Counted from the stretch's first letter, positions 1 through 9,260 are shown. The stretch is 46,571 nt of DNA from Planctomycetota bacterium (GCA_018970785.1 JAGWVR010000016.1:1-46571); one strand, 5' to 3'. The notes: generated by a model not told the origin, from the sequence alone. Made by a program: numbers and translations.

Positions 1-69
1 GGGAAACCCTCGGCGTTTCCCGCGGTCGCCCGAGTGGACAAAGGCCAGGGAGGGCTTTGTCCACGGAAA
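1..69 (-). repeat. Palindromic element copy, cut by window start
   Basis: Read on the minus strand, this matches the copy at 42964-43086 at 63 of 65 positions. It has a perfect 10-bp stem (GTGGACAAAG at 34-43 with CTTTGTCCAC at 55-64) and a second hairpin (GGGAAAC at 1-7 with GTTTCCC at 15-21). It begins just after the stop codon of the gene at 76-1380, so it could also act as that gene's terminator. The rest of the element lies outside the window. Confidence 0.8.
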
Positions 70-75
70 GCCAAG

Positions 76-1380
76 CTACGACGCGGCCGGATAGAAGACG
101 CGCCGCGTGTTGCGCACCAGGACGTCGAGGCCGAGGTCGACCGCCGCGTCCTCGCTCCAGCCGCGCTCCGCCACGAAGCGCCGCGCCAGCACGCGCGAGA
201 GCACCCGGCGGAACATCGCGAATTTCGGGTAGCCGAATTCCAGCTTGTACATGTCGCTGTAGTAGCCGAGGAGCTTCGTCCGCGGCACCGCCTCGAGCCG
301 CTGCTCGAGGTCGCGTTCGATCACGGCCGGGGTGTTGGCATACCACCAGTGGCCGAACGGGAAGACGTTGGGGAAGATCCAGGAAAAGGCGACCAGTTCG
401 TGGTTCAGCGGGTGCGACAGCACCGACACCGGGAACGGGACGCGCGGGAAGGCGTTGAACAGCGGCGCGTAGTCGGCCAGCGACAGCCGCCCGTCGAGCA
501 GGTCCTGCCCTTGGTACACGCCCCCGGGGTAGACGGCCCGGCGGACGCCGATCATCAGGTCGAACGGGAGCCCGACGGCGTCGCAGCACTCGGCCACGCG
601 CCAGAACAGGTCGGCGGCGAGGATCGCGCGCTCCATCGCCGGCGCTGCCGGCCCCTCGCGCCGGACGACCGCGAGGGCGCGCTCGGCGGCCGTGGCGTCG
701 GGGGCGTGGGGGCGGAAGTCGGGGGGCAGCGAGATCGCCGCCGCCCGGGCGCCGCGGCGGACGAAGCGCTCGGCGAGCGCCCCGATCGCCCGGTGGACCC
801 CCGCCCGGTCGCCGACGGCCGTCGCGGCCGTGCGTTCGAGGCGCTCGAGCACGCCGGGCTTGCCGGTGTGGAACACGAGCTCGTCGACACGCAGGCAGGG
901 GACGTAGGTCGCCGTCTCGAACCCCTCGAGCGGGTCGTCGAAGTCGTTGGTGAGGAACACCGCGTCCATGCGGTTGGTCGCCAGCACGCGTGCTTCCCAG
1001 TCGGAAGCCGCCGTCGCCGTGGCGACTCGGTCGGCGAGCCGCCGCCAGTTCGACCGGTCGAGGACGGGCTCGTCGAACCCGAACAGGTCGCGCGCGATCT
1101 CCATCAACCAGGCATGCTGGATCGTGTTGGAGAGGGGGGCGAGCCCCGCCACGAGGCGCTCGACGCGCTCGTCGGCCGGGAGCCCGTCGGCCTCGATCTC
1201 CCCACGGGGCACGCCGGCCGAGTGGACCAACTCGGTGTAGTAGTGGTAACCGAGGATGTCGGCCAGCGACCGCGCCGCCGGGGCGTGCGGGTCGATGTGG
1301 GAGTGGGGATCGACGAACGTGGCGACCGCCAGGCGGGCGTCGATCGCGGCGGCGCGGGGATCGCTCATCGGCGCGATCAT
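76..1380 (-). CDS. Uronate isomerase-like metal-dependent hydrolase
   Basis: A 434-residue protein of the amidohydrolase fold. The N-terminus carries a metal-binding HSHIDPH (about residues 26-32), followed by a DILGYHYYTEL segment. This resembles the start of glucuronate/uronate isomerases (UxaC), in the divergent form I associate with planctomycetes. UxaC interconverts hexuronates and ketohexonates in the cytoplasm. The length fits the family (about 430-470). The ATG at 1380 overlaps the TGA of the upstream gene as ATGA, implying translational coupling; an internal ATG at 1368 is an alternative start. A palindromic repeat follows the stop. No other uronate genes are nearby, so the substrate is inferred only; another amidohydrolase function is possible. 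Confidence 0.65.
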   Translation of the reverse strand: MIAPMSDPRAAAIDARLAVATFVDPHSHIDPHAPAARSLADILGYHYYTELVHSAGVPRGEIEADGLPADERVERLVAGLAPLSNTIQHAWLMEIARDLFGFDEPVLDRSNWRRLADRVATATAASDWEARVLATNRMDAVFLTNDFDDPLEGFETATYVPCLRVDELVFHTGKPGVLERLERTAATAVGDRAGVHRAIGALAERFVRRGARAAAISLPPDFRPHAPDATAAERALAVVRREGPAAPAMERAILAADLFWRVAECCDAVGLPFDLMIGVRRAVYPGGVYQGQDLLDGRLSLADYAPLFNAFPRVPFPVSVLSHPLNHELVAFSWIFPNVFPFGHWWYANTPAVIERDLEQRLEAVPRTKLLGYYSDMYKLEFGYPKFAMFRRVLSRVLARRFVAERGWSEDAAVDLGLDVLVRNTRRVFYPAAS

Positions 1381-2225
1381 CTTCCGCCCGAAGCCTCCCG
1401 CTCCTCCTGGGCATCGCGCTGGTCGAGCGCGTCGTCGGTCTCGCTCGCGCGATCCTCCATCTGCTGGTCGCGCTGGTCGAAGACGTCGTCGCGCTCGGAA
1501 TTACCCCGCTCGCGGAGTTGGTCGCGCTGGTCGAGGCGGTCGTCGTTCATCGGCTCGTCGTTGCCGAACGGATCGGCGGGGTCGGCCCGGCGCCGCGGCA
1601 GCGCCGGACGCTCGCCACCCTCGGCGGGAACGCGCGGCTCGGGGCGGACGGCCCGGCCCGGGGCCACCGGCTTGGCCTCGGGCGGCGCGAGCGGCTCGGG
1701 CTGCGGGAGGATCGAACGCGGACGGACACGGCGGCGGACATCGGCCTCGGCGTCATAGATGTCGGCGTAGCGCCCCCGGATCGCCCCCTCGTCGCGCTGC
1801 ACCGCCGCGATCCGGGCCCGGGCACGGAACTGCTCGAGGCGGAGGCGATCGCATCCCTGGACCCGCTCCAGCGATCGCGAGACGTTGATCCCGCCCGCAC
1901 CGGCCGCCTCGCGGTTGGCCCCCTCGGCGAAGTCCAGGTCGGCGTCGTCGATCCTGCCGAGCTTGAGCGCGGCCAGACCGCGGAAGTAGTAGGCCCGTGG
2001 ATCCTCGGTGCCGGCGTCGATCGCCGCCGAGAAGGCCTCGTGGGCGCGGCCGAAATCGAGCGTGTGGAACGCGTGGACACCGGAGCCGTAGGCGTTGCTC
2101 ACCGCCAGCGGGTCGGCCGGCGTCGCCCCCCCGGCGACGGTCGCGGCCAACCAGCCCGACAGGCCGAGCACCGCGACACCGACCTCCACGCCGCTCCGCA
2201 CGCGTCTGCCGCCGACGATCGTCAT
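1377..2225 (-). CDS. Secreted or anchored TPR-like protein with C-terminal repeats
   Basis: 282 residues from the ATG at 2225; the open frame continues upstream but only as arginine-rich, non-coding-looking sequence. A hydrophobic stretch at about residues 13-33 (VAVLGLSGWLAATVAGGA) suggests a signal peptide or anchor. Residues of about 45-100 look like one or two TPR helices (YYFRGLAALKLGRIDDAD), a protein-interaction fold. A proline/arginine-rich linker follows, then three tandem 18-residue units with a DQRD core at the very C-terminus. The gene ends in an ATGA overlap with the uronate-isomerase-like gene. The function is unknown. Planctomycetes encode many such small exported TPR proteins. 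Confidence 0.75.
   Translation of the reverse strand: MTIVGGRRVRSGVEVGVAVLGLSGWLAATVAGGATPADPLAVSNAYGSGVHAFHTLDFGRAHEAFSAAIDAGTEDPRAYYFRGLAALKLGRIDDADLDFAEGANREAAGAGGINVSRSLERVQGCDRLRLEQFRARARIAAVQRDEGAIRGRYADIYDAEADVRRRVRPRSILPQPEPLAPPEAKPVAPGRAVRPEPRVPAEGGERPALPRRRADPADPFGNDEPMNDDRLDQRDQLRERGNSERDDVFDQRDQQMEDRASETDDALDQRDAQEEREASGGR
1386..1547 (-). repeat. Three tandem 54-bp coding repeats
   Basis: Units at 1494-1547, 1440-1493 and 1386-1439 each encode 18 residues of pattern xDDxxDQRDxxxExxxSE. They form the charged C-terminus of the TPR-like protein. The period is exact and in frame. Confidence 0.75.
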
Positions 2226-2331
2226 GGGATGTCCCCGGGGTCCTCCGACACGTTTCACGGATCGTATCGGCCGACGACGGTGGCGGCTGCCGGAAAGGAC
2301 CCCGCCCCCGCACAACCCCACCCGGAGCGGC

Positions 2332-3147
2332 TCACCCGGGCCGCAAGGTCCGCGCGTCCCCCGCCTCCCACCGCGCTGCGGCATGGCGGCGGAACGTCGC
2401 CTCGTCGAGAAACACGCCGGCCCGGGGCAGCTGGGCCATCACCGGCGCGGCCGGCCACCCGCAGGCGGACAGCAGACGGTCGAAGACCGTCGTCGGGCAG
2501 CTCCCCTTGATCTCCACGGCCAGGAGCCGGCCGCCGAGGTCGGAGAGCTGCGCGTCGAATTGCCACGCACGGGCCGCCGGATCGACCCCGACCACCGATC
2601 CGTCGGGTTCGGCGTAGACCCCTTCCATTCGGGCCATCGACTCCAGCGCGTCGTCGAACGAGATGGCAAACGGCGGGATCCCCGCGCCTCCCGCCGCCAG
2701 TGTCGGCCAGGTGCCCCAGGCGTCGGCATGCACCGGACCCGGCGGCACCGGGCGGAGCGCGTGGATGACAGCCTCGAACGCCATCCCGCCGTCAACGCCC
2801 GGGGGTGGTGGCGGCGGCACTGCGGCGGGCATCGTCGTCACGCCGTCGGCGACCCAGCGCCCGTAGGCATCGCCCCCCTCGACCCGGGCGACGAGCACTT
2901 CCGGCAGGTCATAGGGATGGTCGGCCACCAGCGCCGCCGCGCACGCCGGCGCCGCCGCGGGGGTCGTCTTGCAGGTGCAGCGCCACTCCTCCGCGCACTC
3001 GATCCGCCCCTGCCAGCGGTAGACGCTCGTCACCGGTCCGTCGATCTGCACGCACGCGGCCAGTCCTTCCTCGAGGAGCCTCCGGGCACAGGCCTCGGCG
3101 CGGAGCCGATCGGGAAACGTCGTCCGGACCTCGACCAACGGTTGCAC
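2332..3147 (-). CDS. CutA-like domain fused to unknown C-terminal domain
   Basis: 271 residues. Residues 1-105 match CutA (divalent cation tolerance, a trimeric ferredoxin-like fold): LVEVRTTFPD at the start, then LLEEGLAACV, VTSVYRWQG, a KTT and DHPYDLPEVLVA. Free-standing CutA is about 105 residues. After a PPPPPP linker (about 109-114) come some 150 residues I do not recognise, with features such as VGVDPAARAWQFDAQLSDL and AVEIKGSCP. I chose the GTG at 3147 because GGGAGGA sits 6 bases upstream and the protein then begins exactly where CutA does; an ATG at 3192 would add 15 basic residues. It lies 54 bp downstream of the metallophosphoesterase gene. The role of CutA is unsettled even in model bacteria. 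Confidence 0.8.
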   Translation of the reverse strand: MQPLVEVRTTFPDRLRAEACARRLLEEGLAACVQIDGPVTSVYRWQGRIECAEEWRCTCKTTPAAAPACAAALVADHPYDLPEVLVARVEGGDAYGRWVADGVTTMPAAVPPPPPPGVDGGMAFEAVIHALRPVPPGPVHADAWGTWPTLAAGGAGIPPFAISFDDALESMARMEGVYAEPDGSVVGVDPAARAWQFDAQLSDLGGRLLAVEIKGSCPTTVFDRLLSACGWPAAPVMAQLPRAGVFLDEATFRRHAAARWEAGDARTLRPG

Positions 3148-3201
3148 GCCTCGTCCTCCCTTCCACCGCCCGTGGCGGTCGGTTTTCCCCATGCCGCCCC
3201 G

Positions 3202-4470
3202 TCACGCCGCCTCGCGCGGGGCCCCGCGACCGGCACCGACCGTCGCCAGCGGCCGGAGCGGATCGTCGAACCCGTCGAGGGCCCGGACCACGCTCGCCGC
3301 CGACGTCCCGTCGAGCACGACCGCCCGGACCGGCTCGAACGCCGCGGCCCCGGGCACGATCCGCGTCGCCCCCGGGCCACCAACGGTCGTCGCCCCGCCG
3401 GCGACGGCCCCCTGGCCCGGCGGCGTCGGGCCGAGCGCGACGCAGCGGACACGCGGCGCGGGTGGGCGCGAGACCGGATGGCCGAGCACCACGACCTCCC
3501 CCGCCAGCGTGAATGCCCGCGGGTCGGGAGGGCCGGTGACCGCCTCGAGCCATGGCGACGGGGGGCGGTCGGGGCGCGGGTCGATCGCCTCGAGCCACGT
3601 CGCCAGGGCATCGAGCGGATCGAACGGCGCGATCGACCGCGGCCGTAGCCGCCGGGCGCGTTTCCACCACGTATCGACGGCCCAGCGCCAGGCATCGACC
3701 AGAGCCGCGCGCGTCCCCGCCTCGGCCAGCGGGGTCTCCAGCGCCGCGGCGACGACTGCCGGCATGCCGAGCGGCGATTCGGCTGCCGCCAGCCGGCGCA
3801 CGAGGCGCCCCGCCGGCAAGCCGATCACCGCCGTCGCGAACGGCACGAGGAGATCGACCAGGACGCTGTCGAGGAGCGACGGGCCGACCTCGCCGGCGGG
3901 GCCGACGCGGGGGCGCGACCGGTCGACGGCGGCGGCCTCGTGGCCGTGATGGATTGCCACTCCGCCGGTACCGGTCCCCGAACCGACGGCGATCCCCAGC
4001 CGCGCCGCGAGCCGCCGCCCGCCGGCCTGCTCGACCCACGGGTCGCGGTCGCCGGCGAGCAGGAGCAGCCCCACCGGCACGCGCACGACGCGGTCGGCCC
4101 GCGGGCGCCCACGCGCGTCGGCCGCCGGCACCGGGAGCCCCGACCGAACGAGCTTCACCAGCCCGTGGAGCGTGTCCCAGGCGCGGGCGGCACTCGCCCG
4201 GGCGACGGCACGGCGCAGCGCCGCCGCCCCCGGTCCGCCGTCCCAGGGGCGAACGGCATCCCCCCAGCGGCGGCTCACCAGCCAGTCGAACGTGTCGCCG
4301 GCAAACACCACGTCGACGCGCTCGATCGGCCGGTAGCTGCCGTCGGGCCGGCACCCCACCCGGGCGGCGGCGCGCTGCACGGCCGTGGCGAACGCCCGGC
4401 CGCGTCCCCCCTCCGGGCCGGCGCCCAGCGAGCCGTCACCGATTCCCCAGTTGGACGTGACGACGAGCAT
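3202..4470 (-). CDS. Degenerate metallophosphoesterase-like protein
   Basis: 422 residues from the ATG at 4470; the frame stays open further upstream but looks non-coding. Spaced motifs follow the calcineurin-like phosphoesterase order: an N-terminal beta strand MLVVTSNWGIGDG where D-x-H would be expected, VVFAGDTFDWL (GDxxD, about residue 55), LAGDRDPWV (in place of GNxD) and IHHGHE. The first metal-binding motif is not canonical, so activity is uncertain. The C-terminus contains VVVLGHPVSRPP and is otherwise unfamiliar. It is followed by the CutA fusion gene on the same strand, probably in one transcript. Likely role: cytoplasmic phosphodiesterase or phosphatase-like protein; no substrate can be named. 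Confidence 0.7.
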   Translation of the reverse strand: MLVVTSNWGIGDGSLGAGPEGGRGRAFATAVQRAAARVGCRPDGSYRPIERVDVVFAGDTFDWLVSRRWGDAVRPWDGGPGAAALRRAVARASAARAWDTLHGLVKLVRSGLPVPAADARGRPRADRVVRVPVGLLLLAGDRDPWVEQAGGRRLAARLGIAVGSGTGTGGVAIHHGHEAAAVDRSRPRVGPAGEVGPSLLDSVLVDLLVPFATAVIGLPAGRLVRRLAAAESPLGMPAVVAAALETPLAEAGTRAALVDAWRWAVDTWWKRARRLRPRSIAPFDPLDALATWLEAIDPRPDRPPSPWLEAVTGPPDPRAFTLAGEVVVLGHPVSRPPAPRVRCVALGPTPPGQGAVAGGATTVGGPGATRIVPGAAAFEPVRAVVLDGTSAASVVRALDGFDDPLRPLATVGAGRGAPREAA

Positions 4471-4677
4471 GCGGTGGATCGAAACCGGGACCGCTGCCGC
4501 CGGGTTTCGGCGGCGGCGGGTCGGACCGAGGACCGGACCTGCCGCGCGGCCGCGGACCGTATCCGAAACACTCCGGTGTTCCGGCACCCGACGCGGTGGC
4601 GTGGGGCAGGCCGATCCGGACCCGCTCCCTGGGTCTGTCTTCGTCACCGACAGCCGTCACGGTCCGCCGGAAACGCC

Positions 4678-4705
4678 GCCGCCGGTCGTCACCGTCACCG
4701 GCGGC
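4678..4705 (-). terminator. Hairpin downstream of the DUF11-like gene
   Basis: Perfect 9-bp inverted repeat GCCGCCGGT (4678-4686) and ACCGGCGGC (4697-4705) with a 10-nt loop. It lies in the 298-bp gap 63 bp past the stop of the gene at 4769-6193. There is no T-run, so intrinsic termination is only a guess. The rest of the gap (4471-4768) shows no gene. Confidence 0.4.
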
Positions 4706-4768
4706 GCGGCCGGGACACCCGCCCGGTGGCGGATGCGGTGCGGGCTGGCCCAAGTCCGCGTCGCCGGT

Positions 4769-6193
4769 TCATGGCGCGAGGAACGTCGTCGAGCAGACTC
4801 CTTCGCCGCTGCCGACGATGTCGTCGGCGGTCACTGTGGCCATCGCCTGGCCGATGCTGCCCGGCGGGAGCCGGTAGGAGACCTCGAAGATCGCGTGGCC
4901 GCCCGGGGGCAGGCCGCCGACGGCATCGAACGTCACGCTCCTCCCCTCCATCCTCACCCGCGACGGCACCGGATCGCCGAGGAACCGCGCCTGTTCGGGG
5001 ATCGACACGACCACGTTGAGTTTGCCGGTCGCGGCGTTGCCGTCGTTGGTGACGGTGCAGACGACGGTCGTCCCACCACCGGGGGCGACCGGATCGTCGA
5101 GGTCGGCGAGCGTCACCCGCAGGCCGGCATCGGCCATCGTCCGCCGGGAGGGGCGCGCCGGCGGAGGCGTCATCGCCGCCGGTGGGGGTGCGATCGCGGT
5201 CGGAACCGGTGGCGCGGCCACCGGCGGCGGGGCCGCCGCCCGGATCGTGACGCACGATTCATCGGCCACCATCTCGCCGCCGGCAGTATCGGTGACCACG
5301 GCCTTCACGCAGGCCCGCGCGGTGCCGCGGTACCCTCCGGTGACCGTCTCCGGCCGGAGATCGACCTCGCACTGGTGCGCCGAACCCGGCGCGAGCGCCG
5401 GGAGGGTCCAGGAGATCGTCTGCCCGGCAAGGACGTGCCCCTCGGTCGCCTCCAGTGGCGTGAACGGATCGTCCCAGCGGATCTCGAGTTTGGTCACGGA
5501 CGACGGCGTCGCGCCGGTGTTGCGCACCGTGGCGACGAACTTGCCGACGCCCCCGACCGTCGCCTCGGCCGGCCCCGTCAGGCCGAGGCTCAGCGCCGGT
5601 GCGATCGGCTCGGTCGGCCGTGGCAGCGGTGGGGCGACGACGCTCGCCGCGGGGGGAGCGAGCGGCGGGGGGACGACGACCGGCGGCGGCGTCACCATCG
5701 GCGGTGGGGCCAGCGCCGCCGGCGGGGCCAGGGTCGGCGTGGCAGCGGCAGCGCTCGGGGCGGCGACCGGCGGCGCACCCGGCGCGGGGAGCACGAGGAT
5801 GCACTCGGTCGCCTTCCCCATCAGCTGGTGATTCTGGTCGATGATCTCGACACGGTGGCACTGCCGCCCGGGCTCGTCGAGGAGGAACTCGAGCGTGAGG
5901 CGTTTGCTCGTGCCGGCGGCGAGGTCGATCGTCCCCTTCTGCTCGATCGGGCTCACCGACGCCTCGTGATGGAAGCCGGCGTCGAAGTAGTCGATGATCC
6001 GCAGCTTCTCGAGATTGCGTCCCGAGCGGTTGACCAGCTCGACCTCGTAAGCGACCTTGTCGCCCACCTTGCCGGACAGCGGCCCGGTGACGTCGACGAC
6101 GACCGGATCCTCGCCCCGCGCGGTCATCCCCGCGCCGATCACGATGGCTGCCCACAGCCACCCGCCTCGGGCCCCGTTCGTCGCTCGCTCCAT
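4769..6193 (-). CDS. Secreted protein with three DUF11-like beta-sandwich domains
   Basis: 474 residues. The N-terminus MERATNGARGGWLWAAIVIG has a basic n-region and a hydrophobic core, consistent with export. Three immunoglobulin-like modules with the pattern 'V G x x V/T ... V T N x G x' are separated by long Pro/Ala linkers: about residues 28-125, 185-290 and 345-474. The third has TVVCTVTNDGNAATGKLNVVVSIPE, typical of DUF11-type repeats in planctomycete surface proteins. The ATG at 6193 was chosen over that at 6199 because GGGGAG lies 7 bases upstream of the former and only 1 base from the latter. The probable role is structural or adhesive at the cell surface; no enzyme motif is present. 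Confidence 0.8.
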   Translation of the reverse strand: MERATNGARGGWLWAAIVIGAGMTARGEDPVVVDVTGPLSGKVGDKVAYEVELVNRSGRNLEKLRIIDYFDAGFHHEASVSPIEQKGTIDLAAGTSKRLTLEFLLDEPGRQCHRVEIIDQNHQLMGKATECILVLPAPGAPPVAAPSAAAATPTLAPPAALAPPPMVTPPPVVVPPPLAPPAASVVAPPLPRPTEPIAPALSLGLTGPAEATVGGVGKFVATVRNTGATPSSVTKLEIRWDDPFTPLEATEGHVLAGQTISWTLPALAPGSAHQCEVDLRPETVTGGYRGTARACVKAVVTDTAGGEMVADESCVTIRAAAPPPVAAPPVPTAIAPPPAAMTPPPARPSRRTMADAGLRVTLADLDDPVAPGGGTTVVCTVTNDGNAATGKLNVVVSIPEQARFLGDPVPSRVRMEGRSVTFDAVGGLPPGGHAIFEVSYRLPPGSIGQAMATVTADDIVGSGEGVCSTTFLAP

Positions 6194-6491
6194 CGCCATG
6201 CTCCCCTCGCTCGCTCGGGAGGACCGGTCCGCCGCGCGTCGCGCGCCGCCGACGACACCCCGGGCGTGACGGCTCCGCCGCAGCCCCTTCCCCGACCCCC
6301 TCACCCGGGGGCCTGGACGTCGCCCCACATTACCACCCCACCCGGGCGACCGCCCACAGCGCTTCGCCACGAGGACCGTGGCGGTGTCGCCTGACCGGCC
6401 AGCGACTACACTCCCCGCGTGACCTCGCCGCCGCGGCACCGTGTTCCGCGGCGGCAGACGCCCTCCTTCCACTGCCACGAGATCCTCGCCC
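6194..6491. promoter_or_regulatory. Divergent promoter region
   Basis: 298 bp between two divergent genes. It holds no convincing gene. A perfect inverted repeat CGCCAC-N7-GTGGCG lies at 6365-6383, and a TACACT that could serve as a -10 lies near 6408. No clear -35 element is recognisable. Confidence 0.3.
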
Positions 6492-8537
6492 ATGGGCCCC
6501 ACTCGCGTCCGGTCGTCGCTCGCCGTCCTCGGCACGCTGCTCGCGATCCCGTCGGCCGGTCCCGTCCTTGCCCAGGGGCCGGTCGACCAGTCGACGTTTG
6601 ACCGCAGCGTGCGCGTCCAGGACGACCTCTACAACCACGTCAATGGCACGTGGCTGAAAAACACGCCGATCCCGGCCGACAAGAGCAACTACGGTTCGTT
6701 CATCGCGCTCGACGACCTGTCGCGCGAGCGGATCCGGGCGATCGTCGAACAGGCAGCCGCGACCAACGCCCCGGCAGGGAGCGACGCCCGCAAGGTGGGC
6801 GACTTCCACCGCGCCTTCATGGACACGACCCGCGTCGAGGCCCTCGGGGCCAAGCCGTTGGCGGAGCTGCTCGGCCGGCTCGACGGCGTCTCGACGCACG
6901 ACGAGATCGCCTACGCGTTCGGGGTCGCCGGCACGCTCGGCGTCGCCGCGCCGGTCGGCCTGTTCGTCGGGATCGACGACAAGGACTCGACCCGCCACCT
7001 GACCACGGTGGTCCAGGCCGGCCTCACGCTCCCCGACCGCGACTACTACCTCAAGGACGGCGAGAAGGAGACCGCCGCCCGGGCGGCGCTGGTCGAATAC
7101 GTCGACCGTCTGTTCACGCTGCTCGGCGACGGCACGAAGGCTCCGGGTGAGACGGTCCTGGCCCTCGAGAAGCGCCTCGCCGAGATCCAGTGGCCGCGGG
7201 TCGAGCTGCGCGACGCGCTCAAGACCTACAACAAGTTCGCCACCGCCGATTTCTCCACGAAGACGCCGCAGCTGCGCTGGTCGACGTTTCTCGAGGCCGC
7301 CGGCACGCCGGGGATCGCGGAAGTCAACGTCGCCACGCCGAGCTACTTCGAGAAGCTGGCGCCGCTGTTCGAATCGGTCGACGTGGCCACCTGGAAGACG
7401 TGGCTCCGCTTCAAGCTCGTCGACGCCTACGCGACCTTCCTCTCGCCGCCGTTCGACGAGGCGCACTTCGACTTCCATGGCCGCAAGATCGCCGGGATCC
7501 AGGAGCAGCTGCCGCGCTGGAAGCGGTCGGTCGAGGCGCTGAGCGGCAAGGGCGCGGGTGATTTCGGCGCCCTCGGAGACGTCGTCGGCAAGCTGTACGT
7601 CGAGCGCCACTTCACGCCGCAGGCCAAGGCGCGGATGGACGAGCTGGTGAAGAACCTGCTGGTGGCGTTCGGCACGAGCATCGACGAGCTGTCGTGGATG
7701 ACTCCGGCGACGAAGGCCAAGGCCCGCGACAAGCTCGCCCGGATCACCACCAAGATCGGCTACCCGACGAAGTGGCGCTCCTACGACGGCCTCGAAATCC
7801 GCCCCGACGAGCTCGTCGGCAACGTGATGCGCTCGCGCCGCTACGAGCACGAGCGCAACACCGCCAAGCTCGGCAAGCCCGTCGACCGCGACGAGTGGGG
7901 GATGACGCCGCAGACGGTGAACGCTTACTACAACCCGTCGCTCAACGAGATCGTGTTTCCCGCGGCGATCCTCCAGCCGCCGTTCTTCTCCGTCGACGCC
8001 CCCGACGCCCTCAACTACGGTGGCATCGGCGGCGTGATCGGCCACGAGATCAGCCACGCCTTCGACGATCAGGGGAGCCGCTACGACGGCGCCGGCAACC
8101 TCGTGAACTGGTGGACCGACGCCGACCGGGCGGCGTTCGAGGCCCTCACCAAGCGGCTCATCGACCAGTATTCCGGCTACGAGCCGCTCCCCGGCCGGCG
8201 CGTGAAGGGGGATTTCACGCTCGGCGAGAACATCGCCGACCTCTCGGGCCTGGCGGTGTCCTACAAGGCCTACCAGCTCGCCAAGGCGGGCAAGGAACCG
8301 GAGAAGGTCTCGGGGTGGTCGGGCAACCAGCTGTTTTTCGTCGGCTGGAGCCGGGTCTGGCAGCGGAAGTACCGCGAGGCGGAGCTGGTGAAGCGGCTCC
8401 TCACCGACCCGCACAGCCCATCGCAGTACCGGGCCAACGGGCCGGTGATGAATCTCGACGCCTTCCACGACGCGTTCGGCGTCAAGGAGGGGGACGCGCT
8501 GTGGAAGCCGCCGGCGGAGCGGATCCGGATCTGGTGA
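6492..8537 (+). CDS. M13 family zinc metallopeptidase (neprilysin/PepO-like)
   Basis: 681 residues starting at the ATG at 6492, which gives a clean signal peptide (MGPTRVRSSLAVLGTLLAI, cleavage near VLAQ). The M13 landmarks appear in order: N-terminal DLYNHVNGTWL, substrate-binding NAYYNP (about residue 480), zinc-binding HEISH in GGVIGHEISHAFDDQG (about residue 517), the third ligand in GENIADLSGL (about residue 580), and a C-terminal tail ending RIRIW. All catalytic residues are present and the length is normal for bacterial members. Probable role: oligopeptide hydrolysis in the periplasm or outside the cell. Convergent with phoU; no operon partner. Confidence 0.95.
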   Translation: MGPTRVRSSLAVLGTLLAIPSAGPVLAQGPVDQSTFDRSVRVQDDLYNHVNGTWLKNTPIPADKSNYGSFIALDDLSRERIRAIVEQAAATNAPAGSDARKVGDFHRAFMDTTRVEALGAKPLAELLGRLDGVSTHDEIAYAFGVAGTLGVAAPVGLFVGIDDKDSTRHLTTVVQAGLTLPDRDYYLKDGEKETAARAALVEYVDRLFTLLGDGTKAPGETVLALEKRLAEIQWPRVELRDALKTYNKFATADFSTKTPQLRWSTFLEAAGTPGIAEVNVATPSYFEKLAPLFESVDVATWKTWLRFKLVDAYATFLSPPFDEAHFDFHGRKIAGIQEQLPRWKRSVEALSGKGAGDFGALGDVVGKLYVERHFTPQAKARMDELVKNLLVAFGTSIDELSWMTPATKAKARDKLARITTKIGYPTKWRSYDGLEIRPDELVGNVMRSRRYEHERNTAKLGKPVDRDEWGMTPQTVNAYYNPSLNEIVFPAAILQPPFFSVDAPDALNYGGIGGVIGHEISHAFDDQGSRYDGAGNLVNWWTDADRAAFEALTKRLIDQYSGYEPLPGRRVKGDFTLGENIADLSGLAVSYKAYQLAKAGKEPEKVSGWSGNQLFFVGWSRVWQRKYREAELVKRLLTDPHSPSQYRANGPVMNLDAFHDAFGVKEGDALWKPPAERIRIW

Positions 8538-8579
8538 CGCTCGGGCGGCGGAGCGTCGTGCGCGGACGGCCGGAGGGGA

Positions 8580-9236
8580 TCAGGCGTCGCGGTGGCGGAC
8601 GATGTCCCCCTCGACCATGTAGATCACGTCCTCGGCGACGTTCGTCGCCATGTCGGCGATCCGCTCGATGTGCTTGGAGATCGAGTTGATCCGCAGCAGG
8701 TTCTCGAGCTTCGCCGGTTCGGCGCGGATCGCCTCCATCATCCGCCGCCGCACGCGCTGCCGGGCGTCGTCGACGGCGTCGTCCTGCTCGCGCACCTGGC
8801 GGGCGAGCACCGGATCGCCGTCGATCACCGCCCGGAGACAGTCACGCACCATTTCCTCGGCGCGCATCGCCATCGTGCGGATCTCGGGGGGCAATTCGCA
8901 CGGCGTGCCGGTCGCCAACGGTCCGACGCGCTTGGCGATGTTGGTCGCCAGATCCCCCATCCGCTCGAGGTCGTTGTTGATCTTCAAGGTCGAGACCACG
9001 AACCGCAGGTCGGCCGCCACCGGCTGGTAGAGGGCGAGGATCTTCAGGCATTCCTCCTCGACCTCGACCTCCATCCGGTCGATCTGCTCGTCGTTGTCGA
9101 GGACCCGCTGGGCGAGCCCCTGGTCGAGGTTGATCACGGCGGTGATCGACTTCGAGATCGCCTCCTCGACGAGCGTCCCGACCCGCTGGATCTTCTCCTT
9201 GAGCGTGGCGATCTGGCGCTCGATGTGCTTGGTCAC
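8580..9236 (-). CDS. phoU: Phosphate signalling complex protein PhoU
   Basis: 218 residues with two PhoU three-helix repeats. Metal-binding-type EEECLKILALYQPVAADLR and LERMGDLATNIAKR are in the first half; HIERIADMATNVAEDVIYMVEG closes the second. PhoU binds the Pst transporter and the PhoR kinase and restrains Pho regulon expression when phosphate is plentiful. It starts with GTG at 9236; GGGAG lies about 10 bases upstream. It is the last gene of pstS-pstC-pstA-pstB-phoU, 24 bp or so after pstB. The length is typical (about 220). Confidence 0.97.
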   Translation of the reverse strand: MTKHIERQIATLKEKIQRVGTLVEEAISKSITAVINLDQGLAQRVLDNDEQIDRMEVEVEEECLKILALYQPVAADLRFVVSTLKINNDLERMGDLATNIAKRVGPLATGTPCELPPEIRTMAMRAEEMVRDCLRAVIDGDPVLARQVREQDDAVDDARQRVRRRMMEAIRAEPAKLENLLRINSISKHIERIADMATNVAEDVIYMVEGDIVRHRDA

Positions 9237-9260
9237 GGCACGCGTCTCCCTGCCCCGGCG

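Noticed and set aside
34..1758. Long plus-strand open frame opposite the uronate-isomerase-like gene
   Set aside because: Arginine- and proline-rich translation without motifs. High GC makes long antisense frames common here; the minus strand encodes the recognisable protein.
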